Part shown: positions 17,442 to 26,861 of the stretch, piece by piece
Layout: every line of letters starts with the position of its first letter
Numbering within the stretch: position 1 is the first letter of the stretch
DNA from: Rhizobium tumorigenes
Lineage (GTDB): Bacteria > Pseudomonadota > Alphaproteobacteria > Rhizobiales > Rhizobiaceae
Assembly: GCF_003240565.2 (NCBI RefSeq)
Contig: NZ_CP117255.1
Location: forward strand, 2,046,001-2,110,000
Direction of reading: 5' to 3'
Length of the DNA stretch: 64,000 nt
Notes under the pieces: generated by a model
What the model was told of the DNA's origin: nothing
Database searches by the model: none
What the model saw: the letters and a program-made list of their open reading frames with translations, nothing else
Program-made: the position numbers and the translations under genes

Positions 17442-20263
17442 GCGCGCTGGGTTTTGCCTATCCGGCGATCCTGGCAGCTCTGATCGCCCTGCCGGCGATA
17501 TGGTGGCTGCTGCGCATGACGCCGCCGCGCCCACAGACGGAAGTCTTTCCGCCGCTGAAGATCCTGGCCAAAGTGCTCAGACGAGAGGAAACCCCGGCCA
17601 ACAGCCCGTGGTGGCTGACGCTGCTGCGTATGCTGATGGCGGCGGCCGTCATCCTTGCAATCGCCGATCCCGTCTTCAATCCGCGCACCAACACCCTTTC
17701 CAAGGCGGGACCTCTGGTTCTGCTGATCGACAACAGCTGGGCGAGCGCTGCCGATTGGGATCGCCGCGTGCAAACCGCCGACGCGCTGATCGGCGATGCC
17801 GATGCCAGCGAGACGCCCGTCGTCATCGCCTTCACCGCCAACCAGACCAACGATGCCATCCCAGGCACCGCGATGGCAGCGCGCGACAAACTACATGCCG
17901 CCGCCCCTATGCCGCTGGTACCGGATCGCCCACGCGCCGTGCAGGCCCTGAAGTCGGCTCTCGCTGGCGCCCATCCCGGCACGCTCGTTTTCCTGTCAGA
18001 CGGAATTGCTGCCGCCGACAAGGACGATACCGTTCAGCAGCTCGCTTCCCTCTCTCCCGCAGACCTCCGCCTGCTGGAGGGCGATGCAAGCCAAGCCATC
18101 GTCCTGACCAAGGCCGCCAACGCCGCCGACGCCATGACCGTTACCGCGAGCCGCCTCGATAGCGCCGGCCCCGCCGGTTTCACGCTCAGCGCGCAGGATG
18201 CCCAAGGGCGTCCGATCGCTGCCGGCAAACTCGCCTTTACCGCTGGCCAGTCGGTCGCATCGGGCACGATCACAGCCCCCTTCGAGATGCGCAACGACTT
18301 TGCCCGGGTCAGCATCGATGGCCACACGACCGCAGGCTCGGTGCATCTCCTCGACGACGGCTTCAAGCGTCGCCGCGTCGCCCTGCTCTCCGGCCAGGCC
18401 GTCGACGAGTTCCAGCCGCTGCTGTCACCGCTCTACTATATCCAGAAGGCACTTTCGCCTTACGCCGACCTCGTGAACCCTGAGGCCGACGATCTGGCGA
18501 AATCGATTACCGAGCTTCTGGCCGGCAATCCGTCTGTCATCATCATGGCCGACATCGGCCGCCTGCCGGCAGATGCCTATGCCCCGATGCAGCGCTGGAT
18601 CGCCAATGGCGGGACGTTGATCCGTTTCGCCGGTCCGCGCCTTGCAGCAGCACCGGCCGACGATCCGCTCGTGCCTGTGATCCTGCGCCAGGGCGAGCGT
18701 GCGCTGGGCGGCGCCATGTCCTGGGCCGAGCCTCAACCACTCGCCGATTTCCCGGCTTTCGGGCCGTTTGCCGGCATGCCGAAACCGTCAAATGTGCTGG
18801 TCAAGCGCCAGGTTCTGGCCGAGCCGACGCCAGATCTGGCCGAGCGGACATGGGCAAGCCTTGCCGACGGAACACCGCTGGTCACCGAGAAAAACGTCTC
18901 CGCCGGCCGCATCGTGCTATTTCATGTGAGCGCCGAAGCGTCGTGGTCGGATCTGCCGATTTCAGGTGATTTCGTCGAGATGCTACGCCGTATCGTGCAG
19001 ATGTCCCGCTCCGGAGGCGTCACAGCTGCCGACGGATCTGCCAAGTCAGCCGCCGGTATCCTGCCGCCGTATCGGCTTCTGACGGCCAAGGGTGCGCTGA
19101 ACGGTGAGACCGGCAGCGCCCGGCCGCTCGACACCGGCAAGAAGGGGCCTCTGCTCGCAAGCTTCGACAACCCGCCGGGTCTCTACGGCTCGGAAGAAGG
19201 ATTTACCGCATTGAATGTCCTTCCCGAGGGCGCCGAACTGAAGCCTCTCGACGCATCGGCTTCCATTGGGGTGCAGCGCGAAGGACTGATCGGCGGACAG
19301 GCATGGTCCGCCAAGCCGGTATTGTTTACCATCGCCCTCCTTCTGCTGCTGACCGACAGCGTTGCCGTGCTATTCATGAACGGCGCCTTCAGCGGCATCC
19401 GGCGGCCGTCTCGCTCAGCCGCAAAGACCGCCGCGATTCTCGCCATCGCCTTCTCTACGGCGGCTTTCCTGCACCCGGTCGACATGCGCGCCGACGATGC
19501 GAGGCCCGGCGACGACATCCTACAGTCACGGCTCGACAAGACGCATCTGGCCTATATCTTGACCGGCGAAGACGAGGTCGATCGTATCTCCGAACGAGGT
19601 CTGGCGGGCCTCACCGACTTCCTCACTTACCGCACGACACTCGAACCCGGGCCGCCTGTCGGCGTTGATCCCGCCAAGGACGAACTGGCGCTCTTCCCCC
19701 TGCTCTACTGGCCGGTGACCTCGACTGCACCGATGCCTAGCACTGCCACAATGAACCGCATCGACGCCTATATGCGCGCCGGCGGCACCGTGCTTTTCGA
19801 CACGCGCGATGCATTGAGTTCCGTCGGCGACAATTCGGCTCCCGGCCCGAACGGCGAACGGCTGCAGGCGATCCTTGCCAATCTCGACATACCGCCACTC
19901 GAGCCCGTTCCCGCCAAGCACGTGTTGACGAAATCCTTTTATCTGCTGTCGAGTTTTCCGGGACGCTACACCGGCAGCCCGTTGTGGATCGAATCCCATC
20001 AGGACAACCGCGCCGACACCGGTACCAAGCAGGCAGCCACATCGGACGGCGTGACGCCGATCATCATCACCGGCAACGACTTCGCCGGAGCCTGGGCTGT
20101 CGACGACAACGGCACACCGCTCCTGCCAACGGTGCCGCAAGACGACATGCAGCGGGAATATGCCTTCAGAACCGGCGTCAACATCATGATGTATATGCTG
20201 ACCGGCAACTACAAATCCGATCAGGTCCACGTTCCGGATCTGCTGGAACGGCTGGGGCAATAG
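17438..20263 (+). CDS. Large membrane protein, BatA N-terminal and DUF4159 domains
   Basis: A 941-residue protein. Residues 1-80 are the BatA-type aerotolerance region with two helices and the motif RMTPPRPQTEVFPPLKIL. Then a VWA-like domain begins at VLLIDNSWAS (about 90). A membrane segment at about 620-645 and a second at about 662-680 are followed by a C-terminal DUF4159 domain (about 700-920), containing LYWPVTSTAP and MRAGGTVLFDTRDAL, which has a glutamine-amidotransferase-like fold in predictions. It starts with GTG overlapping the DUF58 stop. Together with MoxR and DUF58 this is the core of the alphaproteobacterial MoxR/BatA cluster, with a likely envelope or stress role that is still poorly defined. 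Confidence 0.88.
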   Translation: MSALGFAYPAILAALIALPAIWWLLRMTPPRPQTEVFPPLKILAKVLRREETPANSPWWLTLLRMLMAAAVILAIADPVFNPRTNTLSKAGPLVLLIDNSWASAADWDRRVQTADALIGDADASETPVVIAFTANQTNDAIPGTAMAARDKLHAAAPMPLVPDRPRAVQALKSALAGAHPGTLVFLSDGIAAADKDDTVQQLASLSPADLRLLEGDASQAIVLTKAANAADAMTVTASRLDSAGPAGFTLSAQDAQGRPIAAGKLAFTAGQSVASGTITAPFEMRNDFARVSIDGHTTAGSVHLLDDGFKRRRVALLSGQAVDEFQPLLSPLYYIQKALSPYADLVNPEADDLAKSITELLAGNPSVIIMADIGRLPADAYAPMQRWIANGGTLIRFAGPRLAAAPADDPLVPVILRQGERALGGAMSWAEPQPLADFPAFGPFAGMPKPSNVLVKRQVLAEPTPDLAERTWASLADGTPLVTEKNVSAGRIVLFHVSAEASWSDLPISGDFVEMLRRIVQMSRSGGVTAADGSAKSAAGILPPYRLLTAKGALNGETGSARPLDTGKKGPLLASFDNPPGLYGSEEGFTALNVLPEGAELKPLDASASIGVQREGLIGGQAWSAKPVLFTIALLLLLTDSVAVLFMNGAFSGIRRPSRSAAKTAAILAIAFSTAAFLHPVDMRADDARPGDDILQSRLDKTHLAYILTGEDEVDRISERGLAGLTDFLTYRTTLEPGPPVGVDPAKDELALFPLLYWPVTSTAPMPSTATMNRIDAYMRAGGTVLFDTRDALSSVGDNSAPGPNGERLQAILANLDIPPLEPVPAKHVLTKSFYLLSSFPGRYTGSPLWIESHQDNRADTGTKQAATSDGVTPIIITGNDFAGAWAVDDNGTPLLPTVPQDDMQREYAFRTGVNIMMYMLTGNYKSDQVHVPDLLERLGQ

Positions 20264-20264
20264 C

Positions 20265-22334
20265 ATGACGCTGGATTTCCAACCCTTTCTCCCCTGGCCG
20301 GTAATTATAGTCTTCGCCGCAGTCGTTGCAGTGATCGCCGCCTTCGCCATCTGGCGTCGCCTGCGTGGCGCATGGCTCCGCGCACTCGCAGCTCTTGCCT
20401 TGCTGGTAGCACTCGCCAACCCGCTGCTGATGCAGGAAGACCGCGACCGGCTGTCGACCATCGTGCCCGTCATCATCGACCGCAGTCAGAGCCAGCTGAC
20501 GCCCGAACGCATCAAGATGACCAACGATGCCCTGGCGCAACTGAAAGACCGCCTGGCCGCCTTCCCGCGCATCGAGCCGCGCTATGTGGAGTCCAAGGAT
20601 ACGGCGGACACGGATGCCCCGGCGACGCGGCTGTTCTCGGCGCTGGCCGGTGCCATCGGCGATGTTCCGCCGGCGCGCATCGGCGGCGCCATCTTCCTCA
20701 CCGATGGACAGATCCACGATATCCCCTCGACCGCCCAGTCGCTTGGGTTCAACGCTCCCATACACGGACTGATCACCGGCAAAGCCAATGAATACGACCG
20801 TCGCATCGAAGTGGTGCGCGGCCCTCGCTTCGGCATCGTCAACGAAGAACAGCAACTGACCCTGCGCGTCGCCGACGATGGCCCGAGCCCCGGCGGCGTG
20901 GCCCCCGTCACGGTGAAAATGAACGGCAACGAGATCGCCACCCTGCAGGCGACCCCCGGCCAGGAAACGCCCTTCAGCTTCAAGGTGCCGCGTGCCGGCA
21001 ACAATGTCCTCGAGTTTTCCGTCGCGGAACTGCCGGGCGAGATCACGCTTGCCAACAATCGTGCCGTCCACCTGATCGAGGGTATCCGCCAGAACATGCG
21101 TGTGTTGCTGGTATCTGGCGAGCCGCATGCTGGCGAGCGCGCCTGGCGCAATCTGCTGAAATCCGATGCCTCGGTCGATCTCGTGCACTTCACCATCCTG
21201 CGTCCGCCGGAAAAGCAGGACGGCACGCCGATCAACGAGCTGTCGCTGATCGCCTTTCCGACACGGGAACTGTTCGTCGACAAGATCAAGGATTTCGACC
21301 TGATCATCTTCGACCGCTATCAGCATCGCGGCGTGCTACCGATCCTCTACTACGACTATATCGCCCAGTACGTTCAAAACGGCGGCGCACTGCTGATTGC
21401 CGCAGGACCGGAACACGCAGGCCAGGATTCGATCGCCCTGACGCCGCTGCAGTCCGTCCTGCCGGCAGAGCCGACAGGCGAGATGATCGACAAGGCCTTC
21501 TATCCCCGCCTGTCGGAGGAAGGCCGCAAACATCCCGTTACCCGCGGCCTCGACGGCTCGGATGTCGAGCCGCCGCATTGGGGCCGCTGGTTCCGCACGG
21601 TCGATGTCGAGCCGCCGCAGGGCCAGACCGTGATGGTCGGAGCCGACAATCATCCGCTGCTGGTGCTGAACCGCGCCGGGGAAGGACGCGTCGCCATGCT
21701 GCTGTCTGACCAGGGCTGGCTGTGGTCACGCGGTTTCGAGGGTGGTGGCCCGAGTGTGGCGCTCTACAGGCGCATCGCCCACTGGCTGATGAAGGAACCG
21801 GCGCTCGAAGAAGAAGCGCTGACCGCCACCGCGTCCGGCCGCACGCTTCAGATCGCCCGCCAGACGATCGGCGACGATCCCGGCAGCGCGACGATCAAAT
21901 ATCCTTCCGGCAAGTCGGAAACCGTCAAGCTGGCGCAGGGCGAGCCCGGCCTCTATCGCGCCGAGAAGCACACCGATGAGATCGGGCTGTTCCAGATCAC
22001 CAACGGCAACCTCTCGACACTGGTCCATGTCGGCGCCGTCGATGCACCGGAATTCAAGGCGATGATCTCGACAACGGAGACGCTGAAGCCGCTGGCCAGC
22101 CAGACCAAGGGGCTTGTGACGCGCGTGGCTTCGGCCGGCGACATCGTCGTCGTGCCGCCGGTCCTGCCGGTGCGGGGTGCAGTGCGCATCGCCGACGACC
22201 AGCGCATGAGCATCCGGCTGACAGACGAGACGGTTCTGCGCGGCATCAACACGCTGCCGCTGTTTGCAGGGTTCCTTGGCCTCGCCGCCCTGCTCTTCCT
22301 GTTTACGGCGACCTGGTGGCGCGAAGGACGATAG
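20265..22334 (+). CDS. Membrane protein with VWA-like and GATase1-like regions
   Basis: A 689-residue protein starting one base after the previous stop. Two N-terminal helices (about 10-28 and 38-55) precede a VWA-like stretch with the metal motif DRSQS at about 70. A periplasmic Ig-like region follows, then a GATase1-like domain at about 280-500 (RVLLVSGEPHAGERAWRNLL, then GGALLIAAGPEHAG). The C-terminal helix LPLFAGFLGLAALLFLFTAT anchors it again. It is the natural partner of the DUF4159 protein. No catalytic Cys of class I amidotransferases was seen in this region, so it is more likely a binding than an enzymatic domain. Confidence 0.85.
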   Translation: MTLDFQPFLPWPVIIVFAAVVAVIAAFAIWRRLRGAWLRALAALALLVALANPLLMQEDRDRLSTIVPVIIDRSQSQLTPERIKMTNDALAQLKDRLAAFPRIEPRYVESKDTADTDAPATRLFSALAGAIGDVPPARIGGAIFLTDGQIHDIPSTAQSLGFNAPIHGLITGKANEYDRRIEVVRGPRFGIVNEEQQLTLRVADDGPSPGGVAPVTVKMNGNEIATLQATPGQETPFSFKVPRAGNNVLEFSVAELPGEITLANNRAVHLIEGIRQNMRVLLVSGEPHAGERAWRNLLKSDASVDLVHFTILRPPEKQDGTPINELSLIAFPTRELFVDKIKDFDLIIFDRYQHRGVLPILYYDYIAQYVQNGGALLIAAGPEHAGQDSIALTPLQSVLPAEPTGEMIDKAFYPRLSEEGRKHPVTRGLDGSDVEPPHWGRWFRTVDVEPPQGQTVMVGADNHPLLVLNRAGEGRVAMLLSDQGWLWSRGFEGGGPSVALYRRIAHWLMKEPALEEEALTATASGRTLQIARQTIGDDPGSATIKYPSGKSETVKLAQGEPGLYRAEKHTDEIGLFQITNGNLSTLVHVGAVDAPEFKAMISTTETLKPLASQTKGLVTRVASAGDIVVVPPVLPVRGAVRIADDQRMSIRLTDETVLRGINTLPLFAGFLGLAALLFLFTATWWREGR

Positions 22335-22336
22335 CC

Positions 22337-22765
22337 ATGGCAACCCTGGACCTGACCGACGCGCCTCTTGACGGCGACATGGCCGTGATCATGAGCGGGT
22401 TGATGTCGTTCAACGCATCGGACGTCGGGCCGCCCGAGCGACGGTCGCTGGCCGTGTTCATCCGCGGAGACAACGGCAAGGTGATCGGCGGGCTGCTGGG
22501 CGTGACCGCCTGGGGCTGGCTGTTCACCCAATGGCTGTTCGTTCCCGAAACGCTGCGCGGCCAGGGAATGGCTGGCAAGCTGCTCGCCAAGGCGGAAGCC
22601 GAAGCACTGGAACGCGGATGCCACGGCGCCTGGATCGACACCTTCAATCCGCAGGCGCTGCGGGCCTATCAGCGCCAGGGCTATGTGGCCTTCGGTACGC
22701 TCGCCGACTTCCCGCTCGGTCGCAGCCGGACGTTCCTGCAGAAGCAGCTCGCCGTAACATCCTGA
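22337..22765 (+). CDS. GNAT family N-acetyltransferase
   Basis: A 142-residue acetyltransferase. The acetyl-CoA motif A is WLFVPETLRGQGMAGKLLAK, with the R/Q-x-x-G-x-G/A pattern RGQGMAG, followed by the motif B region FNPQALRAYQRQGYVAFG. The ATG is two bases after the upstream stop and AAGGACG serves as ribosome-binding site, so it is the last gene of the MoxR operon. Substrate is unknown. Confidence 0.85.
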   Translation: MATLDLTDAPLDGDMAVIMSGLMSFNASDVGPPERRSLAVFIRGDNGKVIGGLLGVTAWGWLFTQWLFVPETLRGQGMAGKLLAKAEAEALERGCHGAWIDTFNPQALRAYQRQGYVAFGTLADFPLGRSRTFLQKQLAVTS

Positions 22766-22774
22766 TAAGCTACG

Positions 22775-23344
22775 CTATTCAGTCCAGCCGATGGCGCCCT
22801 TGAGCCGCGCATGGACGTCATCCGCCATCGGCACGGCGAGCACCCGGCGCGGATCGACCGGCCCCGGAAAGGCAAGCGCGTTATAGGCCACCTTCTCGAA
22901 ACCGAGCGGTTCGTAGTAAGGCGGATCGCCGACGAGGATGACCGCCTCCGAGCCCTTCCGCCGTGCAGCTTCGACGGCAATACGCACCAGCTCGCGACCG
23001 ATGCCCCGGCTCTTGTGCGAGGGCCGGACGGCCAGTGGGCCTAGAAGATGGCCCCTGACGGCACCTGCCATGACGGCCGTCATCCGGACGGATGCGACTG
23101 TCTCGCCGTCGTCGGCGCAGATGAACGACAGTGACCGGTCGTGCGGACCCTGCTCGCGGATACGCGCTGCCGCCCGGACGAAACGTCCCGGACCAAAGGC
23201 TTCTTCGTTGATGAGTTCGATGACGGCGTCATGGGACGCGTCCTCGGTGAGGTAGACCAGATCGTGCTTGTGCATGAAACGTAACAAACCAGATGACAAA
23301 AAGGGATGGGTCTCGGAAACGCCGGATGCGGCGTTCGGGTCCAT
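22775..23344 (-). CDS. GNAT family N-acetyltransferase
   Basis: A protein of up to 189 residues in the YhbS-like branch: LLGPLAVRPSHKSRGIGREL is the acetyl-CoA site, followed by VILVGDPPYYEPLGFEKV. The start is uncertain. The ATG at 23344 gives MDPNAASGVSETHPFLSS; an ATG at 23275 (MHKHDLVYLTEDASHD) would give a 166-residue protein that still holds the full domain; neither has a good Shine-Dalgarno. It is convergent with the preceding acetyltransferase (9 bases between stops) and divergent from the GST-family gene. Confidence 0.85.
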   Translation of the reverse strand: MDPNAASGVSETHPFLSSGLLRFMHKHDLVYLTEDASHDAVIELINEEAFGPGRFVRAAARIREQGPHDRSLSFICADDGETVASVRMTAVMAGAVRGHLLGPLAVRPSHKSRGIGRELVRIAVEAARRKGSEAVILVGDPPYYEPLGFEKVAYNALAFPGPVDPRRVLAVPMADDVHARLKGAIGWTE

Positions 23345-23541
23345 CAGCGTCGTCGCAGGTCTCTGGTTACGGTCATCGATCACAGTCCTTGAAATCTGAC
23401 GAGGCCGATAGCAGGAAATATTTGCCTCGTCCAACGTAAAATGCGGCAAATGCAACAGCAACGGACTGTTCAATCTTTGCACGCTCGAAATTCCGCCCGG
23501 CAGCGTATGTATCGTTCCAGGCAATTCGAAAGGACGATGAC

Positions 23542-24519
23542 ATGGGCATGCTGGTTGACGGCGTCTGGCAGGACGTGTGGTACGACACCAAGGAAACCAA
23601 GGGCCATTTCAAGCGGGCTGCGTCGCAGTTTCGCAATTGGGTGACCGCCGACGGCAGTGCCGGCCCATCCGGCACCGGCGGCTTCAAGGCCGAGGCCGGT
23701 CGGTATCACCTCTATGTCGCGCTCGCCTGTCCATGGGCCCACCGGACATTGATCTTCCGCAGCCTCAAGAAGCTGGAAAACATCATTTCCGTGTCGATCG
23801 TCGATCCGCTCATGCTGGAGAACGGCTGGGAATTTAAAAACCGCGACGGCGGCTCGGTCGATCACATCTTCGGCGCCAATGCCATGTGGGAGATCTACAC
23901 GAGGGCGGATCCTCAATATTCCGGGCGCGTCACCGTACCCGTCCTCTGGGACACCAGGACTGGCACCATCGTCAACAACGAGTCGTCCGAAATCATCCGG
24001 ATGTTCAACAGCGCTTTCGACAGTCTTACCGACGTAAGGCTGGACTATTATCCGGACCCTCTGCGGACCGAGATCGACGAGATCAACGCCATCGTCTACG
24101 ACACGGTCAACAACGGCGTCTACAAATCCGGTTTTGCGACAACGCAGGACGCCTATGAAGAGCACGTGCAAAAACTCTTCGCGACCCTGGACAGTCTCGA
24201 CGCCCGCCTGGGGAAAAGCCGCTACCTCGTCGGCAACACGATCACGGAAGCCGACTGGCGGCTGTTTACGACACTGGTTCGCTTCGACGCTGTCTATGTC
24301 GGCCACTTCAAGTGCAACATCCGGCGCATCGAGGACTACCGGAACCTGCCCGGCTACCTGCGCGAACTCTACCAGGTGCCGGGCGTCAGTGAGACAGTCA
24401 ACATGGAGCACATCAAGCGGCACTACTACGCCAGCCACAAGACCATCAATCCAACCGGCATCGTGCCCATGGGCCCGGCACTCGATTTCAACCGGCCACA
24501 CGGTCGTGACGCGCTGTAG
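23542..24519 (+). CDS. Glutathionyl-hydroquinone reductase / GST family (YqjG/Xi class)
   Basis: A 325-residue omega/Xi-class glutathione transferase. The catalytic Cys is in LACPWAHRTLI (Cys63), the fingerprint of glutathionyl-hydroquinone reductases, which reduce glutathionyl-quinones using glutathione. The C-terminal helical domain starts near 165 with the NNGVYKSGFATTQDAYEEHV stretch typical of the class. GAAAGGA lies eight bases upstream of the ATG. It is usual in rhizobia as a stand-alone housekeeping or quinone-detoxification gene. Confidence 0.92.
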   Translation: MGMLVDGVWQDVWYDTKETKGHFKRAASQFRNWVTADGSAGPSGTGGFKAEAGRYHLYVALACPWAHRTLIFRSLKKLENIISVSIVDPLMLENGWEFKNRDGGSVDHIFGANAMWEIYTRADPQYSGRVTVPVLWDTRTGTIVNNESSEIIRMFNSAFDSLTDVRLDYYPDPLRTEIDEINAIVYDTVNNGVYKSGFATTQDAYEEHVQKLFATLDSLDARLGKSRYLVGNTITEADWRLFTTLVRFDAVYVGHFKCNIRRIEDYRNLPGYLRELYQVPGVSETVNMEHIKRHYYASHKTINPTGIVPMGPALDFNRPHGRDAL

Positions 24520-24529
24520 CGCCCGGCAC

Positions 24530-25018
24530 CTACCAGTAGCCGGTGGGTGCGAGGTTGCCGTTGATTTCCTGCAGCCGCCGGTGGGTGGCGGCGGTGGTGG
24601 TAGGCGGCAGGGCGTCGAGGGCGAAGAAGCCGCTCTCGACAATCTCCCAGTCAGGGTCGCGCCGCGCCGTCTGCTCGACGCTAGCGCGGTAGAAGGCCAC
24701 GTGATCGCGACGGCTGACGGAGCGGTTGAAATAGATGCCTATCAGGGTCGGTGTGCCCAGAATGGCCAGATTGCCTTCCTCCCGCAGTTCCTTGGCCAAG
24801 GCCTGCTCCACAGTCTCGTGCCTTTCGACACCGCCGCCCGGCATGTACCAGCCGGGCAGGTATGAATGGCGAACCAGGAAAATTCGCCCCTCGCTGTCGA
24901 AGCAGGCAGCCCGCACCCCGAGCGTCATGCCGCGCGACAGTGCAAAATAGAAATGTGCCAGCGGACCGGCGAGCCTGTGCTTCCACCCGCGCCCTTCCTG
25001 TACCAGTTCGTCGTCCAT
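24530..25018 (-). CDS. Nudix hydrolase
   Basis: A 162-residue Nudix protein. The box runs GGGVERHETVEQALAKELREEGNL-like from about residue 60, with Lys-Glu in place of the usual Arg-Glu before the REEG core, a conservative change that keeps the metal-binding glutamates. The N-terminal half has GVRAACFDSEGRIFLVRHSY. GAGAGGGATG lies just upstream of the start. The substrate cannot be told. It converges with the GST gene (10 bases) and diverges from the metallophosphoesterase. Confidence 0.85.
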   Translation of the reverse strand: MDDELVQEGRGWKHRLAGPLAHFYFALSRGMTLGVRAACFDSEGRIFLVRHSYLPGWYMPGGGVERHETVEQALAKELREEGNLAILGTPTLIGIYFNRSVSRRDHVAFYRASVEQTARRDPDWEIVESGFFALDALPPTTTAATHRRLQEINGNLAPTGYW

Positions 25019-25123
25019 GCCATCCCTCTCTCAGCGGCCCATCGGGGCGGGCCTGCCAAAACTTCCCCTTGTGCAGGCATACGAAGCATTTGATTTGAAA
25101 CGAGACTGTTCTATGTCTCACCC

Positions 25124-26032
25124 ATGTTCAAACTCGCGCATATCTCCGATATCCACCTTGGCCCGCTCCCACGGCTTTCCCTCTGGGAGCTTGCCTCGAA
25201 GCGCATCACCGGATTTGTGAACTGGCACCGGAACCGGCGCAAGCACTTGTTTGGCGGCACTCTGGATCTTCTGCTGGCAGACATCAAGGCGAAGGAGGCG
25301 GACCATCTTTGCGTCACCGGCGATCTCGTCAACCTCGGCACAAAGATAGAGATCCGCACCGCTGCGGAGTGGCTTGCAACCATCGGGCCGCCGGCGACGA
25401 CCTCCGTCGTGCCGGGCAACCACGATGCCTATGTGCCGGGCTCCTATGAGAAATCCGTGCGCGCCTGGTATCCCTACGTGCGCGGCGATCTCGCACCCGC
25501 TGCCTGGGAGGAAGACATGCACGTCTTCCCTTACCTCCGCATACGTGACCGCGTCGCCATCATCGGCTGCTCGACGGCCGTTGCCACCTTGCCGTTTTCC
25601 GCCAGCGGATTTTTCGGATCGCGCCAGGCCCGCGAAACTGTACATATGCTGCGGGCTGCGGGCGAAGCCGGCCTGTTTCGCGTGCTGATGATCCACCACC
25701 CGCCGATCCGCGGGGCCGCGTCGTTCCACAAGCGCATGATCGGCATCCGCCGCTTTGCCGCCGTCGTCTCGACCGGTGGCGCGGAACTGGTGCTGCATGG
25801 CCATACCCACCTCAACACGCTTCACTGGCTGCGCGGGCCGATAGGCCGTGTCCCGGTGGTCGGCATTGCCTCGGCGTCGCAAGGCGTCGGCGGGTCCAAG
25901 CCTCCGGCCGCCTACAACATGTTTTCGATATCGGGCGGCCCGGGCGCCTGGAGCCTGAAGGCCGAGCGCTTCAGCCTCAATCACAGAGGGGATGGCATTT
26001 CGGCTGAGGGCACCGATATATTTGCGTCCTGA
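25124..26032 (+). CDS. Calcineurin-like metallophosphoesterase
   Basis: A 302-residue cytoplasmic phosphoesterase with all five metal motifs in order: ISDIHLG (7-13), TGDLVN, PGNHDAY, MIHHPPI and LHGHTHLN. This pattern fits the Icc/3',5'-cyclic-nucleotide phosphodiesterase branch, but also other phosphodiesterases; the substrate is open. It stands alone and is followed by a 316-base gap. Confidence 0.88.
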   Translation: MFKLAHISDIHLGPLPRLSLWELASKRITGFVNWHRNRRKHLFGGTLDLLLADIKAKEADHLCVTGDLVNLGTKIEIRTAAEWLATIGPPATTSVVPGNHDAYVPGSYEKSVRAWYPYVRGDLAPAAWEEDMHVFPYLRIRDRVAIIGCSTAVATLPFSASGFFGSRQARETVHMLRAAGEAGLFRVLMIHHPPIRGAASFHKRMIGIRRFAAVVSTGGAELVLHGHTHLNTLHWLRGPIGRVPVVGIASASQGVGGSKPPAAYNMFSISGGPGAWSLKAERFSLNHRGDGISAEGTDIFAS

Positions 26033-26348
26033 GGCAGCCATAATTGCTGCTGTATCCTTACCGGAAACAACAGTTTTATGGTCTCCGCACCTTTTACTTC
26101 GAAAAGACTGAGATATCTCCTGCCAATGGTTGCCCGCATCTGAGATCATCTGTCGCATCGGTCAACGAAGGCTTCATGCCGACTTGCGAAACAGGTCGGG
26201 AAATGGTCATATCGCTGTCATGGATGTCTTCTCGATGCGTGGACCGACATCAGCCCAGCAAGGGCTGGTGAGAACGTCCGATGCATCTATCACGTAGTCG
26301 AAAATTCAAACCCGCGTCCGGTGACGGTCACTTCATCGTGGAAAGACA
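26033..26348 (+). other. Intergenic region before the ECF sigma gene
   Basis: A 316-base stretch. An open frame at 26044-26271 has no ribosome-binding site and no protein-like composition and is not called. A short hairpin (CAGCCC-AGCAA-GGGCTG) is at 26251-26267 and an ECF-like promoter follows at 26271-26296. Confidence 0.5.
26271..26296 (+). promoter_or_regulatory. Candidate ECF-type promoter for the sigma/anti-sigma operon
   Basis: AGAAC, a 17-base spacer, then CGTA. This resembles the GGAAC-N16/17-CGTC/T pattern recognised by many ECF sigma factors, and its place 53 bases before the sigma gene would allow autoregulation. One base of each element departs from consensus. Confidence 0.3.
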
Positions 26349-26861
26349 ATGCGCGCTCCCATCCCCGCCCCGGACATCCGTCGCGACCTCGTTGGCCTGC
26401 TGCCCAAGTTGCGACGCTTCGCAGTGACGTTGACCGGAGACGTGGCAGATGCCGACGAATTGCTGCAAAAGGTCTGTCAGCGCAGCGTCGCGAAAATCCA
26501 TCTATGGAATACGGAAGAGCGGCTGGACAGCTGGCTCTACGCGATGACACGGCAGGTGTGGGTCGAAGAATCTCGCCGGCACCGGGTCCGCGCCGGCACT
26601 CCGAGAGCCGTCGCCGGCCAGAAAGGCGACGCCGCAGTGCTGCAGCCGCGCCCGACAGAAGGCAGCGACAGTCATCAGGCGATAGCGGCGCTGCCGGACG
26701 GCCTTGCCAGCGTCTTCCTGCTCGCCGATGTCGAAGGCCACAGCTACAAGCAGACAGCCGATATTCTCGGCATCCCGCTGTCGATCGTCGCCTCCCGGCT
26801 TGCGAATGCCCGCCTGGCCTTTGCCGCCGCCGGGCGCAATCGTCTTAGCCAGAGGTCATGA
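26349..26861 (+). CDS. ECF-family RNA polymerase sigma factor
   Basis: A 170-residue sigma factor with region 2 (about 12-75: GLLPKLRRFAVTLTGDVADA through WLYAMTRQVW) and region 4 (about 108-165: ALPDGLASVFLLADVEGHSY then a helix-turn-helix with KQTADILGIPLSIVASRL). The linker is of the usual 30-40 residues. The region 2.4 tail, EESRRHRVRA, is very basic. The stop overlaps the start of the anti-sigma gene as ATGA, a typical ECF arrangement. It is not the EcfG general-stress factor, since no PhyR/NepR genes are nearby. Confidence 0.88.
   Translation: MRAPIPAPDIRRDLVGLLPKLRRFAVTLTGDVADADELLQKVCQRSVAKIHLWNTEERLDSWLYAMTRQVWVEESRRHRVRAGTPRAVAGQKGDAAVLQPRPTEGSDSHQAIAALPDGLASVFLLADVEGHSYKQTADILGIPLSIVASRLANARLAFAAAGRNRLSQRS

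Noticed and set aside
23273-23524. Long N-terminal extension of the minus-strand GNAT gene up to 23524
   Set aside because: The first 60 residues have no homology and overlap the promoter region of the divergent GST-family gene.
26044-26271. 75-codon ORF before the ECF sigma gene
   Set aside because: No ribosome-binding site and no recognisable features.
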